A stretch of 64,000 bases of DNA from Bradyrhizobium sp. CCBAU 51627. Lineage in GTDB: Bacteria; Pseudomonadota; Alphaproteobacteria; Rhizobiales; Xanthobacteraceae. The first letter of the stretch is position 1. Each line of letters starts with the position of its first letter. The DNA lies in NCBI RefSeq assembly GCF_028128765.1, contig NZ_LBJG01000008.1:16078-80077 (forward strand), written 5' to 3'. Position numbers and translations under genes: made by a program. Below the pieces are notes generated by a model, which saw nothing but the letters and a program-made list of their open reading frames with translations, was not told where the DNA came from and searched no databases. Shown here one piece after another: positions 17,521-26,820 of this stretch.

Positions 17521-18402
17521 CTATGCGAGCTTGACATCGGGCTCCGCACGTCCGCGTGCGGATGCCTCCAACAGAAAGGTGCAGCCTCCTTGCGGATCGG
17601 CGGCACGCGCTTCAGCGTCCATATCTTGCCAGGCAGAGGTGACAAGGAGGCGCGACAAATCCGGGCCGACGAAGGCCGGACAACTCGCCTGCTTGGCCGG
17701 GACGCGCAGCGAGCGGAGGCGCTCGCCTTGCGGCGAATAGACATCGACCCGGCCGGCGCCCCAGCAGGCGTTCCAGATCCGCCCGTCGGCATCGCACACT
17801 GAACCGTCGAGCCCGCCGATGCCGGTGTGGCGCAGCAGCACCTCGGGCTCGCCGCGCGGCAGGCCGGTGGCTGGATTGAGAGGCACCGCATAGAGCACGG
17901 CGCGGGCGGTGTCGGCGAAATAGCCTATCGCGCCATCGGGCGAGAAGCAGATCGAATTGGGAATGCTGATGCCGGGAAACAGCGTCGATATCTTGCCGCG
18001 ATGGAGCGCGTAGATCGCTCCGAGTCCCCGCTCGGCCTTTCGTCCCATGGTGCCGATCCAGAACGTGCCGGATTGATGCACGCGGCAATCATTGGAGCGC
18101 GTGGCGGGATTGTCCGCCTCGAGGGGACAGAACAGCGTCATGGCGCCATCGGCGAGTGTGCGGATGTAACAACCATCTTCCGCGACGACGAGCTGGCGCC
18201 CGGCATCGATCCGCCCGAGCGCGCTGGCCATCCGGCCGAGCGCATGAACGCGAATGCTGCCGCTGCCGAGATGCGCCTCGAACAGGCGCCCTTCGCGAAT
18301 GTCGAACCACCATGCGGTGTCCGTAGTCGCGTCATAGGTCGGCCCCTCGCCGAGGTGACAGTGCTCGGCGGAGAGAACGGAGGTCAGTACCTCTTCCATC
18401 AT
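17521..18402 (-). CDS. SMP-30/gluconolactonase-family sugar lactonase
   Basis: 293 residues, six-bladed propeller family. It has the N-terminal glutamate in HLGEGPTYDATTDTAWWFD (a metal ligand in the family), then SNDCRVHQSGTFWIGTMG, NSICFSPDG and GGLDGSVCDADGRIW with the conserved Asp. It should open the aldonolactone made by the Gfo/Idh/MocA dehydrogenase at 19472-20398, giving an aldonate. It overlaps the mutarotase gene by ATGA. The substrate could be galactono- or arabinono-lactone. Confidence 0.85.
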   Translation of the reverse strand: MMEEVLTSVLSAEHCHLGEGPTYDATTDTAWWFDIREGRLFEAHLGSGSIRVHALGRMASALGRIDAGRQLVVAEDGCYIRTLADGAMTLFCPLEADNPATRSNDCRVHQSGTFWIGTMGRKAERGLGAIYALHRGKISTLFPGISIPNSICFSPDGAIGYFADTARAVLYAVPLNPATGLPRGEPEVLLRHTGIGGLDGSVCDADGRIWNACWGAGRVDVYSPQGERLRSLRVPAKQASCPAFVGPDLSRLLVTSAWQDMDAEARAADPQGGCTFLLEASARGRAEPDVKLA

Positions 18403-19469
18403 GGCGCCCTCACTGCGAAGCGATAGACGGTGTGATGGCGATAGATCCCGCCTGGATCGAGGCGCGGACTCGGAAAGTCCGGCCGATTCGGCGCGTTCGG
18501 CCAGATGTGCGGCTCGAGGCAGATGGCGTCCGACTGCCGGATCAGCTTGCCACCCTTGCCGGAGATCGTGCCGTCGAGATAGTTGCCGGAATAGACCTGA
18601 AGGCCGGGCTGATCGGTGAATAGCTCCATGATGCGGCCCGAACGCGCCCCCTCCAGCCGGGCTGCGAGCGCGAGCCTGCCGTCGCGCGCGAGACAGTACG
18701 TATGGTCGTAGCCCTTGCCGTTGCGCAATTGCTGATCGCCCGCACGGATGCGCGCACCAACGGCGCGAGCCTCGCGAAAGTCGAATGGCGTGCCGGCCAC
18801 GCTGCGCCGCGGCTCGGGCAGCGGAATCGCGGTTGGGTCGATGGCGAGGAAATGCTCAGCCGCAACCATCAGCTTGTGATCGAGCGTCGATGAGCCTGAC
18901 GTCGCACCTTCCAGATTGAAGAAGCTGTGGTTCGTGAGGTTGACGATGGTCGGCCGGTCGGTCCGCGCCTCCATCATCAGCGACAGCTCAGCCGGGCCGG
19001 TGACGCGATAGGTCAGGCGCACGTCGAGCTTGCCGGGATAATTTTCCTCGCCATGCGGGCTGGTATAGGTCAGCGTGACCGCTGGGCTGGCGCCGTTGTC
19101 GATCTCGGCAACGTCCCAGAGCTTGCGGTCGAAACCGTCGAGGCCGCCGTGCAGCGCATTCGGGCCGTTGTTGACGGCAAGCTGGAAGGTCTCGCCATCA
19201 AGAGAGAACTGCCCGTTGGCGATGCGGTTGGCATACCGACCGACCGTCGCGCCAAAGAACTTTCTTTCGGCAAGATAGCCGGCAAAGCCGTCATGGCCGA
19301 GCACGACGTCATCGCAACTGCCCTTGGCATCCGGCGCAAGCAGCGCCTGAATCACCGCGCCATGGGTGATGATGCGGGCCTCAAACCCGCCTTCCCCGCG
19401 CAACACGATGCGCTCGACATCGCGTCCATCAGGCAGCGTTCCGAAGACGTCTTTTGTTGCGCCGGCCAT
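18399..19469 (-). CDS. galM: Aldose 1-epimerase (mutarotase)
   Basis: 356 residues. It has GalM landmarks: RYANRIANGQFSLDG near residue 75, NGPNALHGGLDGFDRKLWD, NLTNHSFFNLEG with the catalytic histidine, and a C-terminal GLQVYSGNYLDG followed by ICLEPHIWPNAPNRPDFP with the glutamate base. It interconverts alpha and beta anomers, supplying the anomer used by the sugar 1-dehydrogenase. It starts 2 nt after that gene and overlaps the lactonase gene. Confidence 0.92.
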   Translation of the reverse strand: MAGATKDVFGTLPDGRDVERIVLRGEGGFEARIITHGAVIQALLAPDAKGSCDDVVLGHDGFAGYLAERKFFGATVGRYANRIANGQFSLDGETFQLAVNNGPNALHGGLDGFDRKLWDVAEIDNGASPAVTLTYTSPHGEENYPGKLDVRLTYRVTGPAELSLMMEARTDRPTIVNLTNHSFFNLEGATSGSSTLDHKLMVAAEHFLAIDPTAIPLPEPRRSVAGTPFDFREARAVGARIRAGDQQLRNGKGYDHTYCLARDGRLALAARLEGARSGRIMELFTDQPGLQVYSGNYLDGTISGKGGKLIRQSDAICLEPHIWPNAPNRPDFPSPRLDPGGIYRHHTVYRFAVRAP

Positions 19470-19471
19470 GC

Positions 19472-20398
19472 CTAGTCCACGAACGGTTCGACGATGTTAC
19501 GCTTGCCGAGCAGGAAAGCGTCCGCAACGAGACGAAGCGGCGCCAGGTCGACATCGCGCTCGCCGGTCGCAGCGAGCTTGACAAAGTGCCGGTACAGCTC
19601 GCGATATTCGTGATCGGGCGCCTCGGCAACAACCTTGCCGTCGATCTCCATGATCCTGCCGCCGCGGGATAATGTCATCCGGCCCTGATCCGTTTCCGCA
19701 ACGATATCCCAGCTCTGGGGTCCGGTCTGGCGAAAGTCAAATTCGGCCGTCACCGGCAGGCCGTCGATATCGGTCAAGGTCAGGTTGGCGGCAATCGGCG
19801 ACTGGCAATTGGCCGGAAAGGCGAGCTCAGCCGCGGTGACGAACACCGGCTTTGGCAGGATGCGCGTCAGGATCGAGAGCGCGTTGATGCCGGGATCGAA
19901 CACGCCGAGCCCGCCGGGTTCCCAAATCCAGGCTTGGCCGGGATGCCAGACGCGGACGTCTTCCTTCCAGTTGATGTGCACCGCCTTGATCCGGCGCGTA
20001 GCGAGCCACTCGCGGGCCGGCTCGACCGCCGGCGCGTGACGCGAATGCCAGGTCGCAAACAGGGTGCGCTTTGCATCCGTTGCCATCGCGACAAGCGGAT
20101 CGAGCTCGGCGACACCGATGCCAGGGGGCTTCTCCAGCATGACATGTTTGCCGGCGGCGAGCGCCGCGGCAGCCTGGGCGCGACGCACCTGCGGCGGCGT
20201 GCAGAGCGACACCGCATCGATCGGCGGTCCCTTTTCCAACAGCTCTTCGATGGTTGCGAAATGCGGCAGGCCCGGCAGCGACGCGTTGCGGCTGGCAATC
20301 GCGGCGAGCATCGCACCTGGCACTGCTGCGATCGCGCCGACATGCTGGTCCCGCGCGATCTTGCCGAAGCCAACGATGGCGATGCGAAATTCAGTCAC
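19472..20398 (-). CDS. Gfo/Idh/MocA oxidoreductase, probable D-galactose/L-arabinose 1-dehydrogenase
   Basis: 308 residues from the GTG at 20398, which has GGAGAG upstream. A GTG at 20413 would overlap the preceding stop. An N-terminal Rossmann motif (IAIVGFGKIARDQH) and the catalytic EKPPG lysine near residue 95 are clear. Size and context (mutarotase and lactonase next door) match bacterial galactose or arabinose 1-dehydrogenases of this family, which oxidise the sugar at C1 to a lactone with NAD(P). The sugar is not provable from sequence. Confidence 0.82.
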   Translation of the reverse strand: MTEFRIAIVGFGKIARDQHVGAIAAVPGAMLAAIASRNASLPGLPHFATIEELLEKGPPIDAVSLCTPPQVRRAQAAAALAAGKHVMLEKPPGIGVAELDPLVAMATDAKRTLFATWHSRHAPAVEPAREWLATRRIKAVHINWKEDVRVWHPGQAWIWEPGGLGVFDPGINALSILTRILPKPVFVTAAELAFPANCQSPIAANLTLTDIDGLPVTAEFDFRQTGPQSWDIVAETDQGRMTLSRGGRIMEIDGKVVAEAPDHEYRELYRHFVKLAATGERDVDLAPLRLVADAFLLGKRNIVEPFVD

Positions 20399-20402
20399 GG
20401 CG

Positions 20403-21173
20403 TTACTCTCCACTCTTCGCGGACGGCAGCCCCTCGACGGCGACCGTCTCGATCACGGTGTCCTCGTGGCGGCTCATGCCGTTGTGAATGACGAAAACCA
20501 TCGCCTCCGACGCCGTCCCGGCATCGCCGGCTGCGATCGCATCGACAATCTTTTGATGCCACTGCAGCACGGTGTCGCGGTCCTCCGGATCGACCGGGGC
20601 ACTGAGGAGGAACGAGGCGCGCAAGGCGGCCTCGATCACATGCCCGATCGAGCGCATGAACAGATTACCCGATGCTCGCGCCACTGCAACATGGAGCGCG
20701 AGATCGGCATCGGCAAAGCCGACGGAATCGGAAGCCTCGAGCCGCATGCGCTCCATGGTGCGGCGAAGCTCGGCGACATCCTCCTCCGACCGGTGCGCGG
20801 CCGCCAGCGCCGCCGCTCGCGGCTCGACGGCGAGCCGGATCTCGGCGAGGTCGTCGAGGAAACGCTTGTCGATGCCGGCATCGAGATGCCAGGCCAGGAC
20901 GTCGGCGTCGAACATGTTCCAGGCGCCGCGCTCGCGCACGACGGTTCCGACCCGTGCTTTGGTGGTGAGCAGACCCTTGGCGACGAGCGTCTTCACACTT
21001 TCGCGCAGCACCGGCCGCGACACGCCGAACATTGCGGTCAGCTCGGCATCGCCCGGCAGCCGCGCCCCCTCGGCATAGCGGCCTGCGATGATGTCAACGC
21101 CGATCGAACGGGCCACTTCCGCATGGTTGGAATGGGCCCGGCGTGTCGGGATGACGACGATGCGCGAGGTCAT
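20403..21173 (-). CDS. GntR/FadR-family transcriptional regulator of the sugar cluster
   Basis: 256 residues from the ATG at 21173 (MTSRIVVIPTRR), which overlaps the permease stop by ATGA. An upstream in-frame start at 21281 would lie inside that gene. The winged helix includes GARLPGDAELTAMFGVSRPV and RESVKTLVAKGLL. The C-terminal FCD effector domain carries EIRLAVEPRAAALAAAH and the metal-binding histidines of the family. It lies inside the operon it probably controls; a dyad at 25873-25893 is a candidate operator. Confidence 0.88.
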   Translation of the reverse strand: MTSRIVVIPTRRAHSNHAEVARSIGVDIIAGRYAEGARLPGDAELTAMFGVSRPVLRESVKTLVAKGLLTTKARVGTVVRERGAWNMFDADVLAWHLDAGIDKRFLDDLAEIRLAVEPRAAALAAAHRSEEDVAELRRTMERMRLEASDSVGFADADLALHVAVARASGNLFMRSIGHVIEAALRASFLLSAPVDPEDRDTVLQWHQKIVDAIAAGDAGTASEAMVFVIHNGMSRHEDTVIETVAVEGLPSAKSGE

Positions 21174-22150
21174 GACACGGCTCCCCCAGGCTTCGCCGCC
21201 GGCCGTCGCGCCAGCGCGACCAGTCCTTGCTGCAGGGCGATGAAAGCGAACAGCAAGATTCCGGTCGCAATCTTGGTCCACCAGCTCGACAGCGTGCCGT
21301 CGAAATTGATGTAGGTCTGGATCATGCCCTGGATCAGCACGCCGAGGAACGTGCCGATCACAGAGCCCTGCCCGCCCGTCAGCAGCGTGCCGCCGATCAC
21401 GACTGCAGCAATACTATCGAGCTCGACACCGACAGCAGAGAGTGAATAGCCGGCGCTGGTGTAAAAAGAGAACACGATGCCGGCCAGCCCTGCGAGCAAG
21501 CTCGAAAGCATGTAGATCTTCACCGTCATCTTGCCGACGGCGACGCCCATCAGGCTCGCGGTCGCCCGGTTACCACCGAGCGCATAGACATTCGCACCAA
21601 ACCGGGTGAGCTGCAGCAGAAGTGCGCCGCCGACCACGATGACGAGCATGACGATGGCGATCGCAGTCAGCCGCCCGCCGCCGGGCATGCGCAGCGCGAA
21701 GTCCGACACCGTTGAATAAACAGGCGCGCTGATCGGCACCGATTCCGTCGAGAGCAGGAAGCTCGCGCCGCGCGCGAGGAACATGCCGGCCAGCGTCACA
21801 ATGAACGGTGGCAGGTCGAAAACGTGGATAATCGCGCCCATCGCGGCGCCAAAGACCGCCGAGAGCGCGAGGATGGCGACGAAGGCGACCAGCGGCGGCA
21901 CGCCCCAGTGCTCGATCGCGAGCGCGACGAACACCGTGGTGAAGCCGATCACCGACCCGACCGACAGATCGATGCCGCCGGAGATGATGACGAAGGTCAT
22001 CCCGGTCGCGACGATGCCGAGGAAAGCGTTGTCGGTGAGGAGATTGCCCACCACGCGCGTGGAAGCGATGTTGGGAAACTGCACCGCGCAAGCCGCAAAG
22101 CCCGCGACGAGAACGATGGCCGTGATCAGGACGGGCGGCAGGCCTTTCAT
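21170..22150 (-). CDS. yjfF: Sugar ABC transporter permease YjfF-like
   Basis: 326 residues with about nine spans. The CUT2 permease signature SGGIDLSVGSVIGFTTVFVA is near residue 57, and ALGGNRATASLMGVAVGK near residue 195. It pairs with the YtfT-like permease (22147-23139), and the two overlap by ATGA. In E. coli YtfQRT-YjfF imports galactofuranose. The binding protein here is very close to YtfQ, so that ligand or a related furanose is the best guess. Confidence 0.9.
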   Translation of the reverse strand: MKGLPPVLITAIVLVAGFAACAVQFPNIASTRVVGNLLTDNAFLGIVATGMTFVIISGGIDLSVGSVIGFTTVFVALAIEHWGVPPLVAFVAILALSAVFGAAMGAIIHVFDLPPFIVTLAGMFLARGASFLLSTESVPISAPVYSTVSDFALRMPGGGRLTAIAIVMLVIVVGGALLLQLTRFGANVYALGGNRATASLMGVAVGKMTVKIYMLSSLLAGLAGIVFSFYTSAGYSLSAVGVELDSIAAVVIGGTLLTGGQGSVIGTFLGVLIQGMIQTYINFDGTLSSWWTKIATGILLFAFIALQQGLVALARRPAAKPGGAVS

Positions 22151-23139
22151 GATTTCGTCCTCCGCAGTCGCGCCATGATGCCGGCAAAGCCCGACAGTTT
22201 CGGCGACTGCAATAGCAGTACGGCCAGCACAACTACAGCCTTGACCAGCAGGTTGAACTCCGGCGGATAGCCAGAAAGTAAAATGCCGGTGTTCATGGTC
22301 TGGATGATCAGCGCACCAAGCACAGCCAAGATAAGGCTGAAGCGACCGCCGAACAGCGAGGTGCCGCCGATCACCACCGCAAGGATGGCGTCGAGCTCGA
22401 GCCAGAGGCCGGCATTGTTAGCATCAGCACCCATGATGTCGGCCGCGGCGATCACACCTGCGAGCGCAGCGCAAACACCGCACCAGACATAGACCGCCAG
22501 GATCATCGCACGCGTGCCGACGCCGGCCAGCTCGCTCGCCCGCGCATTGCCGCCGGTTGCCTCAATCAGGAGCCCGAGCGCCGAGCCGCGCACCACCGCA
22601 CCTGTCAGGATCAGCATGCCGAGTGCAATCGCGACAGGCACCGGCACGCCGAGAATGGCGCCGTTGCCGAGCCAGACCAGATCGGGCGAGGTGAAGGTCA
22701 CGATGCGCCCTTCGGTGATGAGCTGGGCGATACCGCGCCCCGCCACCATCAGGATCAGCGTCGCCACGATCGGCTGCATACCAAGCACGGCAACGAGGAA
22801 GCCGTTCCACAATCCGCAGACGATGCCAGCGCCAAGCGCTGCCGCCAGCACCACCGGCAGGCTGTGGCTGTCGGCCAGGCTTGCGGCGATCGCGCCGCAG
22901 ATCGCCATCACCGCGCCCACTGAGAGATCGATGCCGCGCGTCGCGATCACCAGCACCATGCCAAGCGAGAGCAGCGCCACCGGCGTGCCGCGGTTGAGCA
23001 CGTCGATCAGGCTGCCGAACAGCCGGCCATCCTGGAGGCGCAGGTCGAAGAATTGCGGCGACACCACGCGATCGACCGCCAGGATGACGATCAGCGCGAG
23101 GATCTGGGCAATGCCGCGGCGCGGCAACAGCGCTGTCAT
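22147..23139 (-). CDS. ytfT: Sugar ABC transporter permease YtfT-like
   Basis: 330 residues. The membrane spans include ATRGIDLSVGAVMAICGAIA near residue 66 and ATGGNARASELAGVGTRAM near residue 190, both marks of CUT2 permeases. It overlaps the ATPase gene upstream and yjfF downstream by 4 nt each, so the three proteins are translated as a coupled set. Confidence 0.9.
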   Translation of the reverse strand: MTALLPRRGIAQILALIVILAVDRVVSPQFFDLRLQDGRLFGSLIDVLNRGTPVALLSLGMVLVIATRGIDLSVGAVMAICGAIAASLADSHSLPVVLAAALGAGIVCGLWNGFLVAVLGMQPIVATLILMVAGRGIAQLITEGRIVTFTSPDLVWLGNGAILGVPVPVAIALGMLILTGAVVRGSALGLLIEATGGNARASELAGVGTRAMILAVYVWCGVCAALAGVIAAADIMGADANNAGLWLELDAILAVVIGGTSLFGGRFSLILAVLGALIIQTMNTGILLSGYPPEFNLLVKAVVVLAVLLLQSPKLSGFAGIMARLRRTKS

Positions 23140-24680
23140 GTGTGGGCCTCAAGCGCAACAGCGACGTTATCGGCGGCAATGGCCGCGAGAATGTTGCCGA
23201 CATCGATCGCCTCGCCCGTGAGCTCCTCGACATGGGCACGATCACGCAACACCACGACCCGGTCCGAATAAGTCACGATCTCATCGAGCTCCGAGGAGAT
23301 CACGAGCAACGCCAGCCCGTCATCGCAAAGCTCGCGGATCAGGCGGATGATCTCGGCATGCGCGCCGACGTCGATGCCGCGCGTGGGCTCATCGAGCACA
23401 AGAAGACGCGGCGCAGTTGCAAGCCAGCGCGCCAGCAGCACTTTCTGCTGATTGCCGCCGGAGAGCAGGCCCACCGGGCGTTCGGGATCGGGCGGGCGGA
23501 TGTCGAGCATCTTGACATAGCGGTTCGCGATCTCGTCCTGCTCGCGACGCGACAACGGCCTGTGCAGGCCGCGCTTGGCCTGAAGTGCCAGAACGATGTT
23601 CTCGCGCACTGTGAGCTCGGCAACGATGCCGTCCGTCTTGCGCTCTTCCGGGCAATAGCCAAAGCCCTGGCGCACGCCGTCGCGCGGCGACTGGAGCCGT
23701 ACGGATGCGCCCTCCACCCTGGCCTGCCCGCCATCGGCGCGCTCGGCGCCGAACACCAGCCGCGCCGTCTCGGTGCGGCCCGAGCCGAGCAGGCCGGCGA
23801 GGCCGACGACCTCGCCATGACGCAGCTCGAGATTGAACGGGGCGATATAACCGGCCTTGCCGTAGTTCTCGAAACTGGCGCAGATCTCGCGCGCCTTGAG
23901 CTCGCTCGCCGCGGCTCGCGCGCTGGTGGTCTCCGCCAGCTCGCGGCCTAGCATCATCCGGATCAGCTCGAGCCGTGGCAGCGAGGCGGTCTCACGCTCG
24001 CCGACGAGGCGGCCGTTGCGCAACACGGTGATGCGGTCGGAGATCTCGTAAACCTGGTCGAGGAAATGGCTGACGAAAACGATGCCGATGCCGCGCCGGG
24101 CAAGCTGGCGCATGACGCCGAACAGGATCTCGACCTCGTGACGGTCGAGGCTCGCGGTCGGCTCGTCCAGAATTAGCACGCGCGCGGAGAGATCGACGGC
24201 GCGCGCGATTGCGGTGACATGTTGTATCGCTACCGAATAATTGCCGAGCGGCGCAGCAACGTCGAGATCGAGACCGAACTCCGTGAGCAGCGTTTTGGCG
24301 CGGCGGCGCATCTCGCCTTCGCGCACGATTCCGAAGCGCATCGGCTGGCGGTCGAGAAACAGATTCTGCGCCACCGACAGGTTCGGCAACAGATTGACCT
24401 CCTGGTAGACGGTAGCAATGCCGGCCTGGAGCGCCGCCTTGGCCGAACGCGGCGCGACCTCCTCGCCGCCGAGCCTGACAATGCCGGCATCGCGCGGGAA
24501 CACGCCGGTGACGACCTTAATCAGCGTGGATTTGCCGGCGCCGTTCTCGCCGAGCAACGCATGGATCTCGCCGGCGCGAAGCGCGAAGTCGACATCCTGC
24601 AACGCGCGCACCGCACCGAAGCTCTTGCTGATCCCGCGCACCTCCAACAGGGAAGGAGCTGGATCGAGGCTGCTCTCCAT
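23136..24680 (-). CDS. ytfR: Sugar ABC transporter ATP-binding protein YtfR-like
   Basis: 514 residues with tandem ABC domains. The first has GENGAGKST near residue 42 and LILDEPTASLDRHE. The second has LLGSGRTETARLVFG, LSGGNQQKVLLARWL and LVLDEPTRGIDVGAH. It energises the YtfT-YjfF permease pair. A perfect 11-bp hairpin (24762-24786) separates it from ytfQ. Confidence 0.92.
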   Translation of the reverse strand: MESSLDPAPSLLEVRGISKSFGAVRALQDVDFALRAGEIHALLGENGAGKSTLIKVVTGVFPRDAGIVRLGGEEVAPRSAKAALQAGIATVYQEVNLLPNLSVAQNLFLDRQPMRFGIVREGEMRRRAKTLLTEFGLDLDVAAPLGNYSVAIQHVTAIARAVDLSARVLILDEPTASLDRHEVEILFGVMRQLARRGIGIVFVSHFLDQVYEISDRITVLRNGRLVGERETASLPRLELIRMMLGRELAETTSARAAASELKAREICASFENYGKAGYIAPFNLELRHGEVVGLAGLLGSGRTETARLVFGAERADGGQARVEGASVRLQSPRDGVRQGFGYCPEERKTDGIVAELTVRENIVLALQAKRGLHRPLSRREQDEIANRYVKMLDIRPPDPERPVGLLSGGNQQKVLLARWLATAPRLLVLDEPTRGIDVGAHAEIIRLIRELCDDGLALLVISSELDEIVTYSDRVVVLRDRAHVEELTGEAIDVGNILAAIAADNVAVALEAHT

Positions 24681-24761
24681 GACAACGTCACTCCCACCAG
24701 CGCCCGCTCATGCGGCGGACACCCAGCCTATTCGTTCGCGCAGCGGATTCGAAGGGGAATC

Positions 24762-24786
24762 GCCGGACCACTGAAAGTGGTCCGGC
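24762..24786. promoter_or_regulatory. Intercistronic hairpin between ytfQ and ytfR
   Basis: Arms GCCGGACCACT and AGTGGTCCGGC around GAA, perfectly complementary, 12 nt after the ytfQ stop codon. There is no T-tract on the minus strand, so it more likely stabilises the ytfQ message or lowers read-through than ends all transcription. Confidence 0.65.
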
Positions 24787-24798
24787 AAAGCGCCCGCC

Positions 24799-25764
24799 TC
24801 AGTAACCGAGGCCCTTCTTGCTGTCGTAGATCTTCTGCGGATCATCAGCGGCGGTATAGAGCTTGGATTCGGTCTGAATCCACTTCGGCGGAACGGTGCC
24901 CTTCTCCTTGAACGCGGCGATGGCGTCGAGCGCCGGGCCCGCCATGTTCGGCGTCAGTTCCACCGTGGCATTGGCTTCGCCCGCGGCCATCGCCTTGAAG
25001 ATATCGGGGACCGCGTCGATCGAAACGGTGAGGATATCCTTACCCGGCTTGAGGCCGGCTTCCTTCATCGCCTGGATCGCACCGACCATCATGTCGTCGT
25101 TGTGGGCGTAGACCGCGCAGATCGTCTTGCCGCCGCCTTCGGCCTTGATGAAGCTCTCCATCACTTCCTTGCCCTTGGCGCGGGTGAAGTCACCGGTCTG
25201 GCTGCGCACTACCTTCAGGTTGGCATGCTTGGCGATGGCGGTGTCAAAGCCCTTCTTGCGGTTGGCGGCGACGCTGGCGCCGACCGTGCCCTGCAATTCG
25301 ACGATGTTGCATGCCTTGTCGCCGACGGTCTTGGCCAGCCAATCGCCGGCGACCTCGCCTTCGTGCACGCTGTCCGACGTGACGGCGGTGAGATAGAGAT
25401 CCTTCCCCGACGGATCGATGTCGCGGTCGAGCAGCACGACCGGAATCTTGGCTTCCTTTGCTTCCTTCAGCACGGAATCCCAACCGGTCGAGACGACGGG
25501 CGCCAGAAAGATCGCATCGACATTCTGCGCGATGAAGGAGCGGATCGCCTTGATCTGGTTCTCCTGCTTCTGCTGCGCGTCGGCAATCTTGAGATTGACC
25601 TTGCGCTTGGCGGCCTCCTGCTTGGAAACCGAGGTCTCAGCCGCGCGCCAACCGGATTCCGATCCGATTTGCGAAAAGCCGATGGTGAGTTCGGCGGCAC
25701 TGGCCGGCAGCGCAAACAGTAACGCGGCCGTGGCGCTGGCCGCAAACAGGGCTTTAGGGGTCAT
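24799..25764 (-). CDS. ytfQ: Sugar ABC transporter substrate-binding protein YtfQ-like
   Basis: 321 residues from the ATG at 25764, with a signal peptide (MTPKALFAASATAALLFALP, cleavage after ASA). Long stretches such as LTIGFSQIGSESGWRAAET, KIADAQQKQENQIKAIRSF, NIVELQGTVGASVA and VYAHNDDMMVGAIQAMKEAG agree closely with E. coli YtfQ as I remember it. It binds the sugar in the periplasm. It is the first gene of the sugar cluster, with a palindrome about 110 nt upstream. Confidence 0.93.
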   Translation of the reverse strand: MTPKALFAASATAALLFALPASAAELTIGFSQIGSESGWRAAETSVSKQEAAKRKVNLKIADAQQKQENQIKAIRSFIAQNVDAIFLAPVVSTGWDSVLKEAKEAKIPVVLLDRDIDPSGKDLYLTAVTSDSVHEGEVAGDWLAKTVGDKACNIVELQGTVGASVAANRKKGFDTAIAKHANLKVVRSQTGDFTRAKGKEVMESFIKAEGGGKTICAVYAHNDDMMVGAIQAMKEAGLKPGKDILTVSIDAVPDIFKAMAAGEANATVELTPNMAGPALDAIAAFKEKGTVPPKWIQTESKLYTAADDPQKIYDSKKGLGY

Positions 25765-25872
25765 CAGGCGTGTCTCCCAAGATGTTATCGGGGGCGCCGA
25801 TCGGTAACACGGCACCCTCAGGCCGGCCTCTCAGGCGGCGGGAGGCACTATTTCATGGAAGTATGGTTCCGT

Positions 25873-25893
25873 ATAGTCATATTATTTGACTAT
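25873..25893. promoter_or_regulatory. Palindrome upstream of ytfQ, candidate GntR operator
   Basis: Perfect 7-bp arms ATAGTCA and TGACTAT flank TATTATT in an AT-rich stretch, unlike the surrounding DNA. It lies 109-129 nt before the ytfQ ATG, where the promoter of the whole cluster is expected. The GntR protein at 20403-21173 is the local candidate to bind it. Confidence 0.5.
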
Positions 25894-26569
25894 TGGACAA
25901 ATACGAATGGTGTAACTGGAGCTGGCGGAGATAACACGCATAGCGCGATCGTGTTCTACGTATGCAACGGAGAGATGAACGTGAGTTATTGAGATGAACC
26001 GGAGTTATTGAGATGAACCAGATCGACGGGCAAGCGGGACGGAGCGCCACACCGAGGCACACCTGCCTCGCCACGATGGCCGGCGGCTCGATGCACGTCA
26101 TGCCGCGATCGCCCCAATCCTGCAACACGACCTTGCCGAGATTGGGACGCATCGCATCCTGCGTACGGTCATGATACGCAGTGCCATTGTGGTCATCGTC
26201 GAACGCGACGCAGTTGAATTCGAGCTTGAGCCCGTGCTTATTCCCGCCTGGCCTGGTAGGCACACGGAACAACATCTGGGTCGTGAATTCCATGCTGGCA
26301 TGCTGAGCGAGAGCTTGCGAAGCCACCGCAAGGGTCCAGGACGCGTTCTGCCCATCAGTGGAAATGCTTCGATTGTTGATGCTGATATCGGGAATGCTGC
26401 GCGTGACGCTGAGCCCGAACGTTACCGATGCACCAACCGTCGCGGTCGGGTCCACGCCGAAAAAGCCGCCACTCGCCGAGAACGACTGACTCATTGACGT
26501 CGAATAGGAAGTCGAGCCCTGGGTCGCGCAATCATAGGCTGCGTTCTCTTGAAAAGTTGAATGCCGCAT
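25877..26569 (-). pseudogene. Decayed or truncated beta-rich protein gene
   Basis: A frame of 230 codons opens at ATG 26569 (MRHSTFQENAAYDC). To about residue 175 it reads like protein: Ser/Thr/Gly-rich alternating stretches (STSYSTSMSQSFSASGGFFG, ASVTFGLSVTRSIPDISI), then ASWTLAV and FTTQMLFRVP. After GMTCIEPPAIVA the text becomes Arg/Ser-rich and crosses the 20-bp tandem repeat, so the true end seems lost. No signal peptide, upstream domain or good ribosome site is seen. The alternating pattern recalls beta-barrel pore formers, but I cannot name a family. The 250 bp between 26570 and 26820 show no gene. Confidence 0.4.
25972..26019. repeat. 20-bp tandem repeat
   Basis: About 2.4 copies of a unit containing GAGTTATTGAGATGAACC: a partial tail at 25972-25980 and full units at 25981-26000 and 26001-26019. 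It sits at the degraded 3' end of the ORF at 25877-26569 and may mark slippage-driven decay. Confidence 0.7.
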
Positions 26570-26820
26570 TGCGTGCCTTCCGCGCGGACGGCTGCCCGAG
26601 CGATGGCTCCAGGCATGAGCGCGGGTTTTTCGCGTTGCAAAGCCCGGCCATGGCCATCCAAAGGATGGCGCCGTTTCCGCCGGCTGATCTACCGGCCAGT
26701 CAGGGCCGGCCGCGGCAATGTCCGGACATCCGCACGAAAGTACCCTTCGCGCGGTGGCCCCGGCATGACGCCGTTCGCAAAAGATTTCGTTTCCGCGATC
26801 GCCCGCTGCGATCGCAGAAG

